Part shown: positions 45,050 to 55,087 of the stretch, piece after piece | Layout: every line of letters starts with the position of its first letter | Numbering within the stretch: the stretch's first letter is position 1 | NCBI RefSeq assembly: GCF_009674485.1 | Contig: NZ_WKJJ01000008.1 | Location: 1 to 64,000, forward strand | DNA from: Pseudoduganella rivuli | GTDB taxonomy: Bacteria > Pseudomonadota > Gammaproteobacteria > Burkholderiales > Burkholderiaceae_D | DNA length: 64,000 nt | Direction of reading: 5' to 3' | Position numbers and translations under genes: made by a program | The notes under the pieces: generated by a model | The model's input: the letters and a program-made list of their open reading frames with translations, nothing else | What the model was told of the DNA's origin: nothing | The model's database searches: none

Positions 45050-45091
45050 TTGACGCCGGCCTGATTCGGGCCTATATTAAACCAATTGGTT
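45050..45091 (+). promoter_or_regulatory. promoter and operator of the ArsR-AHSA1 operon
   Basis: -35 TTGACG (45050-45055), 17 bp, -10 TATATT (45073-45078), followed at once by the palindrome AACCAATTGGTT (45080-45091), which covers the start point. Its position fits a binding site for the ArsR-type repressor encoded next. Confidence 0.75.
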
Positions 45092-45113
45092 AATTAATCA
45101 ATCGGTGAAATTC

Positions 45114-45467
45114 ATGCAAGACCATCTCAGCCAAACCTTTTCCGCGCTCGCGGACCCGACACGGCGCGCCATGCTGGCCCGGTTGTCATTGGGCGAAGCC
45201 AATGTTTCCGACCTGGCCGAACCCTTTCTGGGAGAGATGAGCCTGCCTGCCGTGACCAAACATTTGCAGGTGCTCGAAAAGGCCGGCCTCATCACCAAGA
45301 CGCGCAAGGCGCAGTGGCGCTCCTGCAAGATCAATGGCGATGGGCTCAAGGAAGCCGCCGACTGGATGGAGCATTACCGCGTGTTCTGGGAAGAGAGTTT
45401 CGACCGTCTCGACACCTACCTGAAAACCGTTACCGCCCCACCCAAAAAAGGAGATGAAAATGTCTGA
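45114..45467 (+). CDS. ArsR-family repressor
   Basis: 117 residues with the ArsR winged helix: FSALADPTRRAMLARLSLGEANVSDLAEP, then the recognition helix in LPAVTKHLQVLEKAGLI, and the wing. No metal-binding Cys pair is visible (ELCVCDL-type motif absent), so it is of the non-metal group that is often paired with AHSA1/SRPBCC genes. The ATG at 45114 is preferred; a GTG lies three codons upstream. The stop overlaps the next gene by 8 bp. Confidence 0.9.
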   Translation: MQDHLSQTFSALADPTRRAMLARLSLGEANVSDLAEPFLGEMSLPAVTKHLQVLEKAGLITKTRKAQWRSCKINGDGLKEAADWMEHYRVFWEESFDRLDTYLKTVTAPPKKGDENV

Positions 45468-46407
45468 GTTCAGCGCCCCGAATGAAATCCGCATCGTCCG
45501 CATGTACGACGCGCCCGTGCAGGCGGTCTGGGACGCCTGGACCGACCCGGCCCAGGTCGCGCAATGGTGGGGGCCGCGCGGTTTCACGCTGACCACGCAC
45601 AGCAAGGATCTGCGCGTGGGCGGCGTCTGGCGCTACACCATGCATGGGCCGGACGGCACCGACTACCCCAACAAGACCGTCTATCACGTGGTGGAACCGC
45701 TGCGCAAACTGGTCTACGACCACGGCGCCACCGACACCAGTCCGCCCCTGTTCCACGTCACCGTGCTGTTCGACGAAGTCGATGGCAAGACCCGCATGGA
45801 CATGACCATGGCGCTGGCCGATGCGGAAGCCGCCAAGCAAACCCGCCAGTTCATCAAGCACGCCAACGGCGATTCCACCTGGGACCGCTTGGCCGAATAC
45901 CTGGGCAAGCGCCTGGCGGACCAGGACAAGTTCGTCATCAACCGCAGCTTCGACGCGCCGCAGGATGTCGTGTTCGACATGTGGACCAAGCCTGAACACC
46001 TGGCGCGCTGGCTGCCGCCGACCGGCATGGAAATGCGTTTCCTGCGCGCCGACATCCGCACCGGCGGCGGTTCGCTGTATTGCATGAGCAACGATGCCAT
46101 CACCATGTATGGCCGCGCGCATTACGAGGAAATCCGCCGGCCCGACCTGCTGGTCTACACGCAGCAGTTCTGCGACGAGCATGAAAACATCGCGCGCCAC
46201 CCGATGGCGCCCGTGTGGCCGGAAACCATGCGCACCACCGTGCAATTCAGCGCCGAAACGCCCAATCGCACCCGGGTTACGGTGACTTGGGAAGTCGCGG
46301 GCAAGGCAACAGCCGAAGAACTGGCGGTCTTCCTCGAACACCGCGCCAGCATGACGGGCGGCTGGACCGGGTCGTTCGACAAGCTGGAAGCGGCGCTGGG
46401 CGGCTGA
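45460..46407 (+). CDS. double-domain AHSA1/SRPBCC protein
   Basis: 315 residues made of two consecutive START-like (AHSA1) domains: residues about 5-155 (RMYDAPVQAVWDAWTDPAQVAQWWGPRG) and about 160-312 (RSFDAPQDVVFDMWTKPEHLARWLPP). Single-domain versions are usual; this is a tandem fusion. AAGGAG lies 6 nt before the ATG at 45460. It is translated with the ArsR gene, which probably represses both. The fold binds hydrophobic ligands; function unknown. Confidence 0.88.
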   Translation: MSEFSAPNEIRIVRMYDAPVQAVWDAWTDPAQVAQWWGPRGFTLTTHSKDLRVGGVWRYTMHGPDGTDYPNKTVYHVVEPLRKLVYDHGATDTSPPLFHVTVLFDEVDGKTRMDMTMALADAEAAKQTRQFIKHANGDSTWDRLAEYLGKRLADQDKFVINRSFDAPQDVVFDMWTKPEHLARWLPPTGMEMRFLRADIRTGGGSLYCMSNDAITMYGRAHYEEIRRPDLLVYTQQFCDEHENIARHPMAPVWPETMRTTVQFSAETPNRTRVTVTWEVAGKATAEELAVFLEHRASMTGGWTGSFDKLEAALGG

Positions 46408-46468
46408 TGACCAGTTGCGCGCCTCCGCTCGCAGCGGAAGCGCGCGCCCCGCAGCGCAGCTTCGGCAT

Positions 46469-46494
46469 ATATCCTGACTGCAAGATCAGGATAT
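46469..46494. repeat. 9-bp inverted repeat in the gap before the chemoreceptor gene
   Basis: ATATCCTGA-ctgcaaga-TCAGGATAT is perfect over 9 bp. No T-tract follows on either strand. It could be a regulator site or a 3' end structure of the AHSA1 message. The rest of the 243-bp gap (46408-46650) shows nothing clear. Confidence 0.5.
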
Positions 46495-46650
46495 CCTTAC
46501 TATTTCCTACCCCGCTTCCCGCCTACGCTGTAATCAACAGCAAGCCCCTTGCAACAAGCTAGTGAAATCAATCACAGGCAGCAAACGCACGAGGCAGTTG
46601 GGACTGGCAACCGGCTCCTGGTTGCTTTGATAACGAGGGGGAGATGCAAA

Positions 46651-48321
46651 ATGAAATGGCTCGCGAATCTGCAATTGTCCACGAAACTCATGATTTCGTT
46701 CCTGTCGGTGCTGCTGCTGGGCGTGCTGCTGGGCGGTTTTTCCATTGTCCAGCTGGCGCGTGTCAACCAGACATCGACCGACATGGAACAACACTGGATG
46801 CCCAGCGTTCGCAACACGCTGACCATGAGCAGCAATATCGCCAACCTGCGCATCAAGGCATTGCAACATATCCTGTCCGACAGTGACGCCGAGTGGAGCC
46901 GCTACGAAGGCGAGATGGCGACAATCCTGGCCACCTTTGAGCAAAACCGGACCGAATACGCGAAGCTGATCGCCTCCCCCGCCGAGCAAATGGTGTACGA
47001 CTCGTTCATGGCCAACTGGGGCGATTTTCTGGCGGAACGCAAAAAAGTGCTGGCGCTGTCGCGCGAACACAAGGATGCCGAAGCGCTGGCCGTGATCCGC
47101 GGCCTGTCGCAGCAAAAATACAACGCGGCCAACGCCGACCTGACCAAACTGGGCGACATGAACATCGAAGGCGGACGCAAAGCCAGCCAGGCCGGCGATG
47201 AAATTTATCACGATTCGCGCCATATGATCATGTGGTGCCTGGGCAGCATGGCGGTGTTCAGCATGGGTATCGTGTTCCTGCTGATGCGCAATGTGCTGGG
47301 CCAGCTTGGCGGTGATCCGGCGTATGCGGCAAGCATCGTGCGCCGCATTGCCTCCGGCGACTTGAGCGTGTCAGTCGATACCCGCCGCCACGATACCCAA
47401 AGCCTGCTGTACTTCATGAAAGAGATGCGCGACAACCTGGCCGGCATCGTCAACCAGGTGCGCGGCGGTGCGAACAGCATTGCCAGCGCCACCAACCAGA
47501 TCGCGGCCGGCAATCTCGACTTGTCCTCCCGCACCGAGCAGCAGGCTGGTTCGCTGGAAGAAACCGCGTCATCCATGGAAGAAATGACGGCCACCGTGAA
47601 GCAAAACGCGGACAATGCACAGCAAGCGAACCAGATGGCGATCAATGCCGCGGACGTGGCGCGCAAAGGCGGCGCCGTGGTGTCGCAAGTGGTGGAGACC
47701 ATGACCGCCATCAACACCTCGTCAGGCAAAATTGCCGACATCATCGGCGTCATCGACGGCATTGCGTTCCAGACCAATATCCTGGCGCTGAACGCGGCAG
47801 TGGAGGCGGCCCGCGCCGGCGAACAGGGACGCGGCTTCGCCGTGGTGGCGACCGAAGTGCGCAGCCTGGCGCAACGTTCCGCCGCGGCCGCCAAGGAAAT
47901 CAAGGCGCTGATCGAAGATTCATCCGCCAAGGTCCACAGCGGCACCATGCTGGTCGAGGAAGCGGGCGCCACGATGGCGGCCATCGTCACCAGCATCCGC
48001 AATGTGACGGACATCATGGGCGACATCAGCGCCGCCAGCCGGGAGCAGACGGCGGGGATCGAGCAAATCAATGAAGCGGTCACGCAAATGGACCAGGTGA
48101 CGCAGGAAAACGCCGCGCTGGTGGAAGAAGCGGCCGCCGCCGCCGCGTCTTTGCAACAACAGGCCGGCGCCCTGGTGGACATCGTCAGCCAGTTCAAGAC
48201 CGAAGCGGCGGAAGCGGCGCCACAGCATGCCGCCGCGCGCGCCTCTGCCGCCCCCCGGGCTGCGAAAAGCATGCGGCTGATGTCGCAACTGGGCGGCGTC
48301 CCGGCGCCTCTGCCAGCCTGA
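46651..48321 (+). CDS. methyl-accepting chemotaxis protein (4HB type)
   Basis: 556 residues: TM1 (about 14-36), a four-helix-bundle ligand domain in the periplasm, TM2 (about 190-212), HAMP and the signalling domain with tip [33 protein letters not shown]. The [36 protein letters not shown] tip (split here) is of the Tsr/Tar-like class, unlike the [11 protein letters not shown] tip of the other receptors in this window, so it may belong to a different array. GGGGAG lies upstream of the ATG. No docking pentapeptide at the C terminus. Confidence 0.92.
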   Translation: MKWLANLQLSTKLMISFLSVLLLGVLLGGFSIVQLARVNQTSTDMEQHWMPSVRNTLTMSSNIANLRIKALQHILSDSDAEWSRYEGEMATILATFEQNRTEYAKLIASPAEQMVYDSFMANWGDFLAERKKVLALSREHKDAEALAVIRGLSQQKYNAANADLTKLGDMNIEGGRKASQAGDEIYHDSRHMIMWCLGSMAVFSMGIVFLLMRNVLGQLGGDPAYAASIVRRIASGDLSVSVDTRRHDTQSLLYFMKEMRDNLAGIVNQVRGGANSIASATNQIAAGNLDLSSRTEQQAGSLEETASSMEEMTATVKQNADNAQQANQMAINAADVARKGGAVVSQVVETMTAINTSSGKIADIIGVIDGIAFQTNILALNAAVEAARAGEQGRGFAVVATEVRSLAQRSAAAAKEIKALIEDSSAKVHSGTMLVEEAGATMAAIVTSIRNVTDIMGDISAASREQTAGIEQINEAVTQMDQVTQENAALVEEAAAAAASLQQQAGALVDIVSQFKTEAAEAAPQHAAARASAAPRAAKSMRLMSQLGGVPAPLPA

Positions 48322-48370
48322 ATCCTGTTGCCCCCTCCCCCGCCCGCTTCGGACAGCAAACCGCCGTCAT

Positions 48371-51211
48371 TCAGGCAGTTTGCTGTCCCCGCCTGCCCTG
48401 GTAGCACTGGTAGGCGTCTTCCACGATGGCTACCAGCATCTCCGGCTGCACCGGCTTTTCAATGAATTTGTAGACGGCGCCCATATTGATGGCCTGCCGT
48501 GTCGATTCGGCATCGTCGCAGGCGCTGAGCATGATGCGCAGCACATCGGGATACATGTGCCGCACGCGGCCCAGGAATTCCACCCCGCTGATGGCCGGCA
48601 TCCGCAAGTCGCTCAGCACGACAGCCACGTCATGGCAGGCAAGGATTTCAAAGGCTTGCCCGGGGGCGGTGGCGACATGCACGGCATAGCCTTCGTTGCT
48701 CAGCACCAGGTCCAGGTAGCCCAGGATGTGGGGATCGTCATCCAGCACCAGTAGTGCCGGCGCGTCAGGCAGGCGGCCAATCAAGTGGTCCGGCAGGCGG
48801 CGGCCCTCGCGCAGCAGCGCCGCAAGCGCACCGGCTTCCAGCGGCTTGCTGAAGTAATAGCCTTGCACGATATCGCAGTGGCGCAATGCCAGCAGCGACA
48901 ATTGCCCTTCCGTTTCCACGCCTTCCGCCACGACTTCCAGGTGCAGGCTGTGCGACATCGTGATGATGGCATCTGAAATGGCCAGGCTGCCAGGATCCGT
49001 GGTGATTTCCCGCACAAACGAGATATCGAGTTTCAGCCGGTCGATCGGGAAGCGCTTCAGGTAACTCATATTCGAGTAGCCCGTGCCGAAATCGTCGATC
49101 GACAACTCGACCCCGATTGCTTTCATGCGTTCCATCATGGGCACGCTGTGTTCCGGATCGGCCATCGAAATACTCTCCGTCAGCTCCAGCTCCAGGCAAT
49201 GCGGGTCCAGGCCGCTGCTGTCCAGCGCCGACCGCACCACCGCTTCCAGGCCGTGGTGGGCGCACTGGCGGGCCGAGATGTTGACCGCCACCGGAATCGC
49301 CGGCAATCCCGCGTCCTGCCACGCCTTGTTCTGCATGCAGGCGCGCCGCAACACCCATTCGCCGATCGGGATGATCAGTCCGGACTCCTCCGCGAAGGAA
49401 ATGAAATGCCCGGGTCCCAGCAAGCCCCGCTCCGGATGGCGCCAGCGCAGCAATGCCTCGACGCCGACCACGCGGCCACTGCGCAAGCTGACCTGCGGCT
49501 GGTAATGCAATTCGAATTCATCGCGCTCCAGCGCAAGGCGCAGGCTGGCCCCCAGTTCCAGCTGTTGCTGCGCGCGCAGCTGCAATGCCTCGGTAAAGAA
49601 CTGGAAGCCGTTGCGGCCCAGCTCCTTGGCCCGGTACATGGCCGTATCGGCATGCTTGATCAGCATTTCCGCGTCCTCGCCATCCTGCGGATAGGCGGCA
49701 AGGCCAATGCTGCAACTGATCTGGATATCCCGTCCGGCCAGTGCCAGCGGCGCCGCGACGTTCTGCAATATTGCCCGCACCAGCTCCGTCAATTGCGATT
49801 CCGCCAGCGCCGGCTGGGCGCCTTCATCGAGCAGCAACAGGACAAATTCATCGCCACCGAAACGGGCCGCCGTATCTCCCGGACGTATGCTGTCCCGCAA
49901 GCGTTGCGCCACGGCGCGCAACAGCTGATCGCCCACTTCGTGCCCCAGGTTATCGTTGATCAGCTTGAAATCATCCAGGTCGATGAAGGCCACCACGATG
50001 CGGTCGAAATGGCGCCCCGCGCTGCCGATCGCCTGGTTCAGGCGGTCCAGCATCAGGCTGCGATTCGCGAGGCCGGTCAGCGTGTCGAACTGGGCCTGGT
50101 GCGCCAGCTGGTCGGCATCGTTGCGCGCCTCCGTGATGTCGCTGATGATGGCCACATAATGGCTCGGCGCTTCCTCGTCGTTGCGCACCGGCGCGATACT
50201 GACTTCGTTCCAGAACAGTGCGCCATCCTGGCGATAGCCGCGCAACACGACATGGGCTTCGCGCCCTTCGCGCATGGCCTGGCGGATCTGGTGCAGGCCC
50301 GGCTGGTCGACATCGTCGCGCACCAGGAAATCGGACGGTTTGCCCAGCACTTGCTGCGCACGATAGCCAGTGATCCGTTCGAATGCCTTGTTGACGTACT
50401 CGAGCGGGAAGCCAGGCTTGCCCAGGTCCACGATCATGATGCCATTGAAGGTCGATTCCATTGCACGCTCGCGCAAGTGCAGCGCGGCGCTCATCGTGTT
50501 GAAGACCGTGGCCAACTCGCCAATCTCGTCGCGCGTATCCCTGACAGCGGCAATTGCGCGCCGGCCGCGTCCCAGCTGCATCGCGGCATTGGTTAGCTGC
50601 TTCAGCGGCACCGACACGGCCCGCGCCAGGTAAGCCGCACTGGCCAGCGCCAGCACGATGCCGGCCACCGCCAGCGCGGTGACCCAGCGCAGCGCTTGCG
50701 ACGCCAGCCCGGACACATCATCGTGCAGCGGCGTGTATTCATACACCAGGGCTGCCACGATGCGATTGGCCATGTCGCGCACCGGCACCACGATCTGGTG
50801 CATTTCAGGTTCGTCCGCAGTGGCCGCTTCCGTCATCGTGCGCGGCTGGCCATCGCGCAGCGTGCGTCCGATGATGCCGCGCCGCGGCCCCTCCTCGATC
50901 TTGGTACCGATGTGCTCCGCCGTGACGTCGGCCAGGATGACGAGATCCGGCGCGACGATTTCCAGGTCGCGCCTGTCCCGGGCGGCGATAAAGTCGATCA
51001 AGTCCTGGTAGCGCTTCTGGCGGGCCGCCGGTGTATCCCTGGCGGTTTCAAAGGCCACCAGGGTAGACATGGACTCGGCCAGATAGCGCGCCTCGGTGCC
51101 GATGGAACGGCGCGCGATATCCTGCATCTGGCCGATGGTGAGCGCGCCCGCGACACCGATGATGGTGAACACCGTCGCGACAACGAGAGTGAGCTTGGTC
51201 GAAATCCGCAT
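48371..51211 (-). CDS. GGDEF-EAL protein with PAS and C-terminal receiver domain
   Basis: 946 residues: TM1 (about 8-26), periplasmic sensor, TM2 (about 174-195), HAMP, PAS (about 250-365), GGDEF (452-456 intact, with I-site RPGD 443-446), EAL (E585-L587 in VEALLRW, with later DDFGTGYS), and a REC domain from about 815 (VLDDDPHILGYL, LSDLRMP). Both turnover motifs are intact, so it may make or break c-di-GMP depending on input. A receiver at the C-terminal end is less common than at the N terminus. Single gene, convergent with the chemoreceptor. Confidence 0.93.
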   Translation of the reverse strand: MRISTKLTLVVATVFTIIGVAGALTIGQMQDIARRSIGTEARYLAESMSTLVAFETARDTPAARQKRYQDLIDFIAARDRRDLEIVAPDLVILADVTAEHIGTKIEEGPRRGIIGRTLRDGQPRTMTEAATADEPEMHQIVVPVRDMANRIVAALVYEYTPLHDDVSGLASQALRWVTALAVAGIVLALASAAYLARAVSVPLKQLTNAAMQLGRGRRAIAAVRDTRDEIGELATVFNTMSAALHLRERAMESTFNGIMIVDLGKPGFPLEYVNKAFERITGYRAQQVLGKPSDFLVRDDVDQPGLHQIRQAMREGREAHVVLRGYRQDGALFWNEVSIAPVRNDEEAPSHYVAIISDITEARNDADQLAHQAQFDTLTGLANRSLMLDRLNQAIGSAGRHFDRIVVAFIDLDDFKLINDNLGHEVGDQLLRAVAQRLRDSIRPGDTAARFGGDEFVLLLLDEGAQPALAESQLTELVRAILQNVAAPLALAGRDIQISCSIGLAAYPQDGEDAEMLIKHADTAMYRAKELGRNGFQFFTEALQLRAQQQLELGASLRLALERDEFELHYQPQVSLRSGRVVGVEALLRWRHPERGLLGPGHFISFAEESGLIIPIGEWVLRRACMQNKAWQDAGLPAIPVAVNISARQCAHHGLEAVVRSALDSSGLDPHCLELELTESISMADPEHSVPMMERMKAIGVELSIDDFGTGYSNMSYLKRFPIDRLKLDISFVREITTDPGSLAISDAIITMSHSLHLEVVAEGVETEGQLSLLALRHCDIVQGYYFSKPLEAGALAALLREGRRLPDHLIGRLPDAPALLVLDDDPHILGYLDLVLSNEGYAVHVATAPGQAFEILACHDVAVVLSDLRMPAISGVEFLGRVRHMYPDVLRIMLSACDDAESTRQAINMGAVYKFIEKPVQPEMLVAIVEDAYQCYQGRRGQQTA

Positions 51212-51286
51212 GGCGCCCTTTCTTTAAACCCGTGTGCAACAGCTTAGTCCACTTCGGCTCCGCTCCCGGCTTTTGCCGGCCGCCCG

Positions 51287-53305
51287 TTACCAGAAGATCA
51301 CACGCTGGTCCGGTGGCAGGTACATCTTGTCGCCTTCCCTGACGTCGAACGCCTCATAGAAACCGGGGTGGTTCCTGACGCTGCCATTGACGCGGAATTC
51401 GGCCGGCGAATGCGGATCGGATTTGACCTGGGCGATGGCGGCGGCGTCGCGCGCCTTGCCACGGCGGGCTTGCGCCATGCCCATGAACAGGCGCTGTTCG
51501 GCCGTGTAGCCGTCGATCACCGGGCCGGGCTGCCCTTTCATGTGGAGCTTGTAGGCGCGGGTGGCCATGATCAGGCCGGCGTTGTCCGCGATGTTTTCGC
51601 CCAGCGTCAATTCACCATTGATGAAGTAGCCCGGCAGCGGGCTGTATGTGTTGTACTGGGCCACCAGCATCTTGCCGCGTGCAGCGAACTTCTCGCCATC
51701 TTCCTTGGTCCACCAGTTGCGCAGGTTGCCATCGCCATCGTATTGCGACCCCTTGTCGTCAAACGCGTGGCTGATTTCGTGGCCGATAGAAATGCCGACG
51801 GCGCCATAGTTGACTGCCGGCTCAGCATCGGCGTCATACAACGGGTATTGCAGCCGCGCGGCGGGGAATACCACTTCGTTCAGCGACGGGTTGTAATACG
51901 CGTTCACGGTTTGCGGCGTCATCCCCCACGCTGCGCGGTCGACCGGCTTGCCTAGCTTGTTGATCGCGTATTCGTGGCCGAAATCGCGGGAGCGCAACAC
52001 GTTGCCCACCAGGTCGCCGCGCTTGACAGCCAATTTCGAATAATCGCGCCATTGGTCCGGATAACCGACCTTCACGCTGATCTTGGACAGCTTGATTTGC
52101 GCTTCAGCCTTGGTTTCCTTGCTCATCCAGTCGAGCGACTCGATGCCTTCGCGGAAGGCGGCAATGAAGTTCTGCGCCATGTCCGCCACCTGCTGCTTGC
52201 GCTCCGCAGGGAAGTATTGCTTCACGTAGGCCTTGCCCACGACTTCGCCCAGCGCGCGGTTCACTTCGGCGATGGCGCGCTTGGACAAGGCCCGGTTTTC
52301 CTTTGCGCCCGACAGCACCGTGCCGCGGAAGGCGAAGCTTTCATCGACAAACGCTTGCGACAGGTAGGGCGCGTAGGCGCTGAGCAGGTGGAATTCGAAA
52401 TACGCTTTCCACACCGGCAGCGGCGTGGACACGATCAGTTTGTCCAGGCTGGCCAGGTAGCTCGGCTGGCGCACGATCAGCGCATCGACCTTGCCGGCCA
52501 CTCCGATACCCTTCAGGTAGGCATCCCAGTCAAAGTTCGGCATCAGCGCCTTGAGTTGCGCCAGCGTCAGCTTGTTATAAGCCTTGACCGGATCGCGCCG
52601 CTCGACGGCGGTCCAGTGTGCGCGGGCGATGTCCGTTTCCAGCGCGACGATTTGCGCCGCTTCCGCCGCGGCCTGCGGATGGCCGGCCAGCACCAGCATC
52701 TTTTCCACGTGCCCCTGGTATTTGACGCGGATGTCGGACAGGCGGGCGTCGTTGTCCGACAGGAAGTAATCGCGGTTGGGCAAGCCCAGGCCGGACTGCG
52801 AAATGTTGACGATGTAACGGGTCGAATCCCGGTTGTCCTGCCCCACGCCCATGTCGAGCGGCGCGCCGCCATCGATGCGGTTCATGTGCGCCATCAGCGC
52901 CGCCAGCCCCTGCTTGCCGGACAGCGCGACAATGCGCGCACGTTCGGCTTTCAACGGCGTCAGGCCCAGCGCATTGCGGCGGCCCTCATCCATGAAACTG
53001 GCGTAATAGTCGCCGATCTTTTGCGCGTCGGAGCCGGGCTTGCGCGTCTTGTCCTGTTCGGCCTGCTCAATGATGGAGCGCACCTGCTCTTCGACTTTTT
53101 CCTGCGCCACATTGAAGGCGCCCCAGCTGGAGCGGTCGGCGGGGATGTCCACGTCGCTCAGCCACTTGCCCTGCGTATGGCGGAAAAAGTCGTCCTGGGC
53201 GCGGACCTTCTGGTCGATGCCGGCGGCGTCGATGCCCGCTTGCGGACCCGCCGCCCACGCGTGGAAACAGCCGAACAGCATCATGCCGAGCAGGGTGCGT
53301 TTCAT
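51287..53305 (-). CDS. M13-family (neprilysin/PepO-like) metalloendopeptidase
   Basis: 672 residues with a signal peptide (about 1-18) and the M13 landmarks NAYYNPSLNEVVFPA, zinc motif HEISH (509-513), third ligand E570 in GENIADNAG, and the late RVNGSVRNHPGFYEAFDV block. The canonical C-terminal Cys-x-x-Trp is VIFW here, with Trp kept but Cys missing. Probably periplasmic or exported, cleaving oligopeptides. GGAG lies 10 nt before the ATG. Confidence 0.93.
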   Translation of the reverse strand: MKRTLLGMMLFGCFHAWAAGPQAGIDAAGIDQKVRAQDDFFRHTQGKWLSDVDIPADRSSWGAFNVAQEKVEEQVRSIIEQAEQDKTRKPGSDAQKIGDYYASFMDEGRRNALGLTPLKAERARIVALSGKQGLAALMAHMNRIDGGAPLDMGVGQDNRDSTRYIVNISQSGLGLPNRDYFLSDNDARLSDIRVKYQGHVEKMLVLAGHPQAAAEAAQIVALETDIARAHWTAVERRDPVKAYNKLTLAQLKALMPNFDWDAYLKGIGVAGKVDALIVRQPSYLASLDKLIVSTPLPVWKAYFEFHLLSAYAPYLSQAFVDESFAFRGTVLSGAKENRALSKRAIAEVNRALGEVVGKAYVKQYFPAERKQQVADMAQNFIAAFREGIESLDWMSKETKAEAQIKLSKISVKVGYPDQWRDYSKLAVKRGDLVGNVLRSRDFGHEYAINKLGKPVDRAAWGMTPQTVNAYYNPSLNEVVFPAARLQYPLYDADAEPAVNYGAVGISIGHEISHAFDDKGSQYDGDGNLRNWWTKEDGEKFAARGKMLVAQYNTYSPLPGYFINGELTLGENIADNAGLIMATRAYKLHMKGQPGPVIDGYTAEQRLFMGMAQARRGKARDAAAIAQVKSDPHSPAEFRVNGSVRNHPGFYEAFDVREGDKMYLPPDQRVIFW

Positions 53306-53391
53306 AACTCACAACTCCGACGAAATAATCACGAACAGAAGTATGACGCAGCAATCGGCAGTCAACGTCGGGATTTTGTATCAGGAATGTT

Positions 53392-54858
53392 TCAGGGCAC
53401 CGCGCGCCGCCGCGCCATCAGCGCGTCCGGCGCCGCCAGCAGCAGCATGTCGTCGTTCAGCGCGTCCAATGCCTGCTGGCGGCGCGCCTCTCGCGCCGCA
53501 CGCGTATCGTCGGCACGGCCATCGTCGCCCGCCTGGTACGGCGCCAGGCTGGCCATCAAATCGAGCACCAGCGTCTGCTGGCCGGGGATGGTTTTATCGG
53601 ACACCAGTTTGCCCATCGCATAGGTTTGAATGCGTTCGGACTGGCTGGCCGACTGGCGCAGCGCCGCCTTGAACAAGCGTCCGTCCCGGTAACCCAGTTC
53701 GACGTTGCTGTCGGCCGCGTCATCGATGCGGTGGTATTCGTACGTTTGCGATGGCGGCGTCACATCCAGTTTCAGCGCACCGCCCTTTTTGACCGGCGCA
53801 TGGAATTGCGCGGCCAGGCGCGCCTGCTGGGTCTGCGACACGGTGCGTTCATCGCGGCGGGCGCCGTCGATATGGGTCTGTTGCGACACCGAATAACTGA
53901 AACTATCCTTTTCCGCCGAGCGCAGCGGATTGCTCCACTTCGGCGTTTGCGTGACGGACGCGCTGAAATCGGCCAGCCCGGTCAGCACCGCATGGTCTTC
54001 CGCCGCCAGCGGCCACTGTCCCGGCAGCGACAGGCCCGTGTCACGCGCTTCGTCGCGCGCCGACGTGCGGTTCATGTCGGCGAAGGCATCCTTGAACATC
54101 GTCATCAGCCGAACGTCGCCGTGGCCGCGTTCCACCGCCTGGTCAAACTGTTTCAGGTAACTGTCGATGGCTTTCGCCTGCTGCTGCTTCGTGCCCTGGC
54201 TGGCGGACTGGCTGGTATCGACGGCGACTTCCGCACTGCCGTCCGGGCCATCAAAGCTGACTTTGCGCTGTTTGTCGTCGGTACGGAATGCCAGGGATTG
54301 CGTCCCGGCGGCTTGTTTGACCTCCGCATGGAGTTCCACAGATTGCAACGCTTTGGCATCGAACCGCGTCAGCGCACCAAGGCGGATTTGCGGCTCCCCC
54401 GCCGCCATGCCGTCGATCGCCGCCTGGAAGCCTTCGGCGAGACGGGACAGCGCGCCGCGTTCCGCATCGCTCAATTCCGCACTGGCGCTGACCTGCAAGG
54501 TCATCCCGTCCTCCAGGCTGGCCAGGGTCAGGTCGACCTTTACGCCGCTGCGGGTCACGATGCCGAGGGTGAATTTGTTATCGACGTTGTCCGGCAAGGC
54601 GGCCTGCGTGGCGGGAACGGCTGCGCCCGTATTGAATTGCCGCAGCATGGCCGCCCCCACGTCCTTGAAGCGGACCGGGAACGGCGGCATGGCGTCATCC
54701 GCCTGCGCTTGCCTGGCGGCGACCAGGCTTTCGGGACTGAGCCGGACAATGGCCGACGGCGGCGCGGCAGCCGCCCCGGTGGCGACAAATCGGCCGGCGG
54801 GGGCAGCGGGCAAGCGCATGGCAGGTTGCCAGTTCGACAAGGAAGAAATCGACGTCAT
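53392..54858 (-). CDS. uncharacterised 488-residue protein
   Basis: No signal peptide, membrane helix or motif I recognise. Residues 1-60 are Ala/Pro-rich and look disordered. About 95-215 alternates beta-like segments (FTLGIVTRSGVKVDLTLASLEDGMTLQVSAS) with a helix. About 225-300 is helical and charged, and the C-terminal third has a Gln/Ser-rich stretch and ends in a basic tail. Codon use looks like its neighbours. It stands alone between the M13 gene and a divergent subtilase gene. A secreted, surface or regulatory role is all equally possible. Confidence 0.7.
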   Translation of the reverse strand: MTSISSLSNWQPAMRLPAAPAGRFVATGAAAAPPSAIVRLSPESLVAARQAQADDAMPPFPVRFKDVGAAMLRQFNTGAAVPATQAALPDNVDNKFTLGIVTRSGVKVDLTLASLEDGMTLQVSASAELSDAERGALSRLAEGFQAAIDGMAAGEPQIRLGALTRFDAKALQSVELHAEVKQAAGTQSLAFRTDDKQRKVSFDGPDGSAEVAVDTSQSASQGTKQQQAKAIDSYLKQFDQAVERGHGDVRLMTMFKDAFADMNRTSARDEARDTGLSLPGQWPLAAEDHAVLTGLADFSASVTQTPKWSNPLRSAEKDSFSYSVSQQTHIDGARRDERTVSQTQQARLAAQFHAPVKKGGALKLDVTPPSQTYEYHRIDDAADSNVELGYRDGRLFKAALRQSASQSERIQTYAMGKLVSDKTIPGQQTLVLDLMASLAPYQAGDDGRADDTRAAREARRQQALDALNDDMLLLAAPDALMARRRAVP

Positions 54859-54984
54859 CCCCGGTTAACGGCACGCATTGCCGTTTCATTAACTCCGTTC
54901 GTCACACTGCGCGTAACCCATTGATTTCCATGCGGAAACTTTGTTGTTTTCGCGTCAATCTGAACAAATAAACCGCTGCTGAGA

Positions 54985-55013
54985 TTGACCCGCCGTTAGA
55001 AGATTTCTAACAT
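54985..55013 (+). promoter_or_regulatory. promoter with internal inverted repeat before the second subtilase gene
   Basis: -35 TTGACC (54985-54990), 17 bp, -10 TAACAT (55008-55013). The spacer and -10 contain a perfect inverted repeat GTTAGAA-gat-TTCTAAC (54995-55011), placed as a repressor operator. The leader is about 65 nt, with GGGGAG before the ATG. Confidence 0.65.
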
Positions 55014-55087
55014 CGCCTTTCCACAACGCCGTCCGGCGCCACCGTGCCAGCGGTTTTCGATATCCATTCCACCTACAAGGGGAGATT

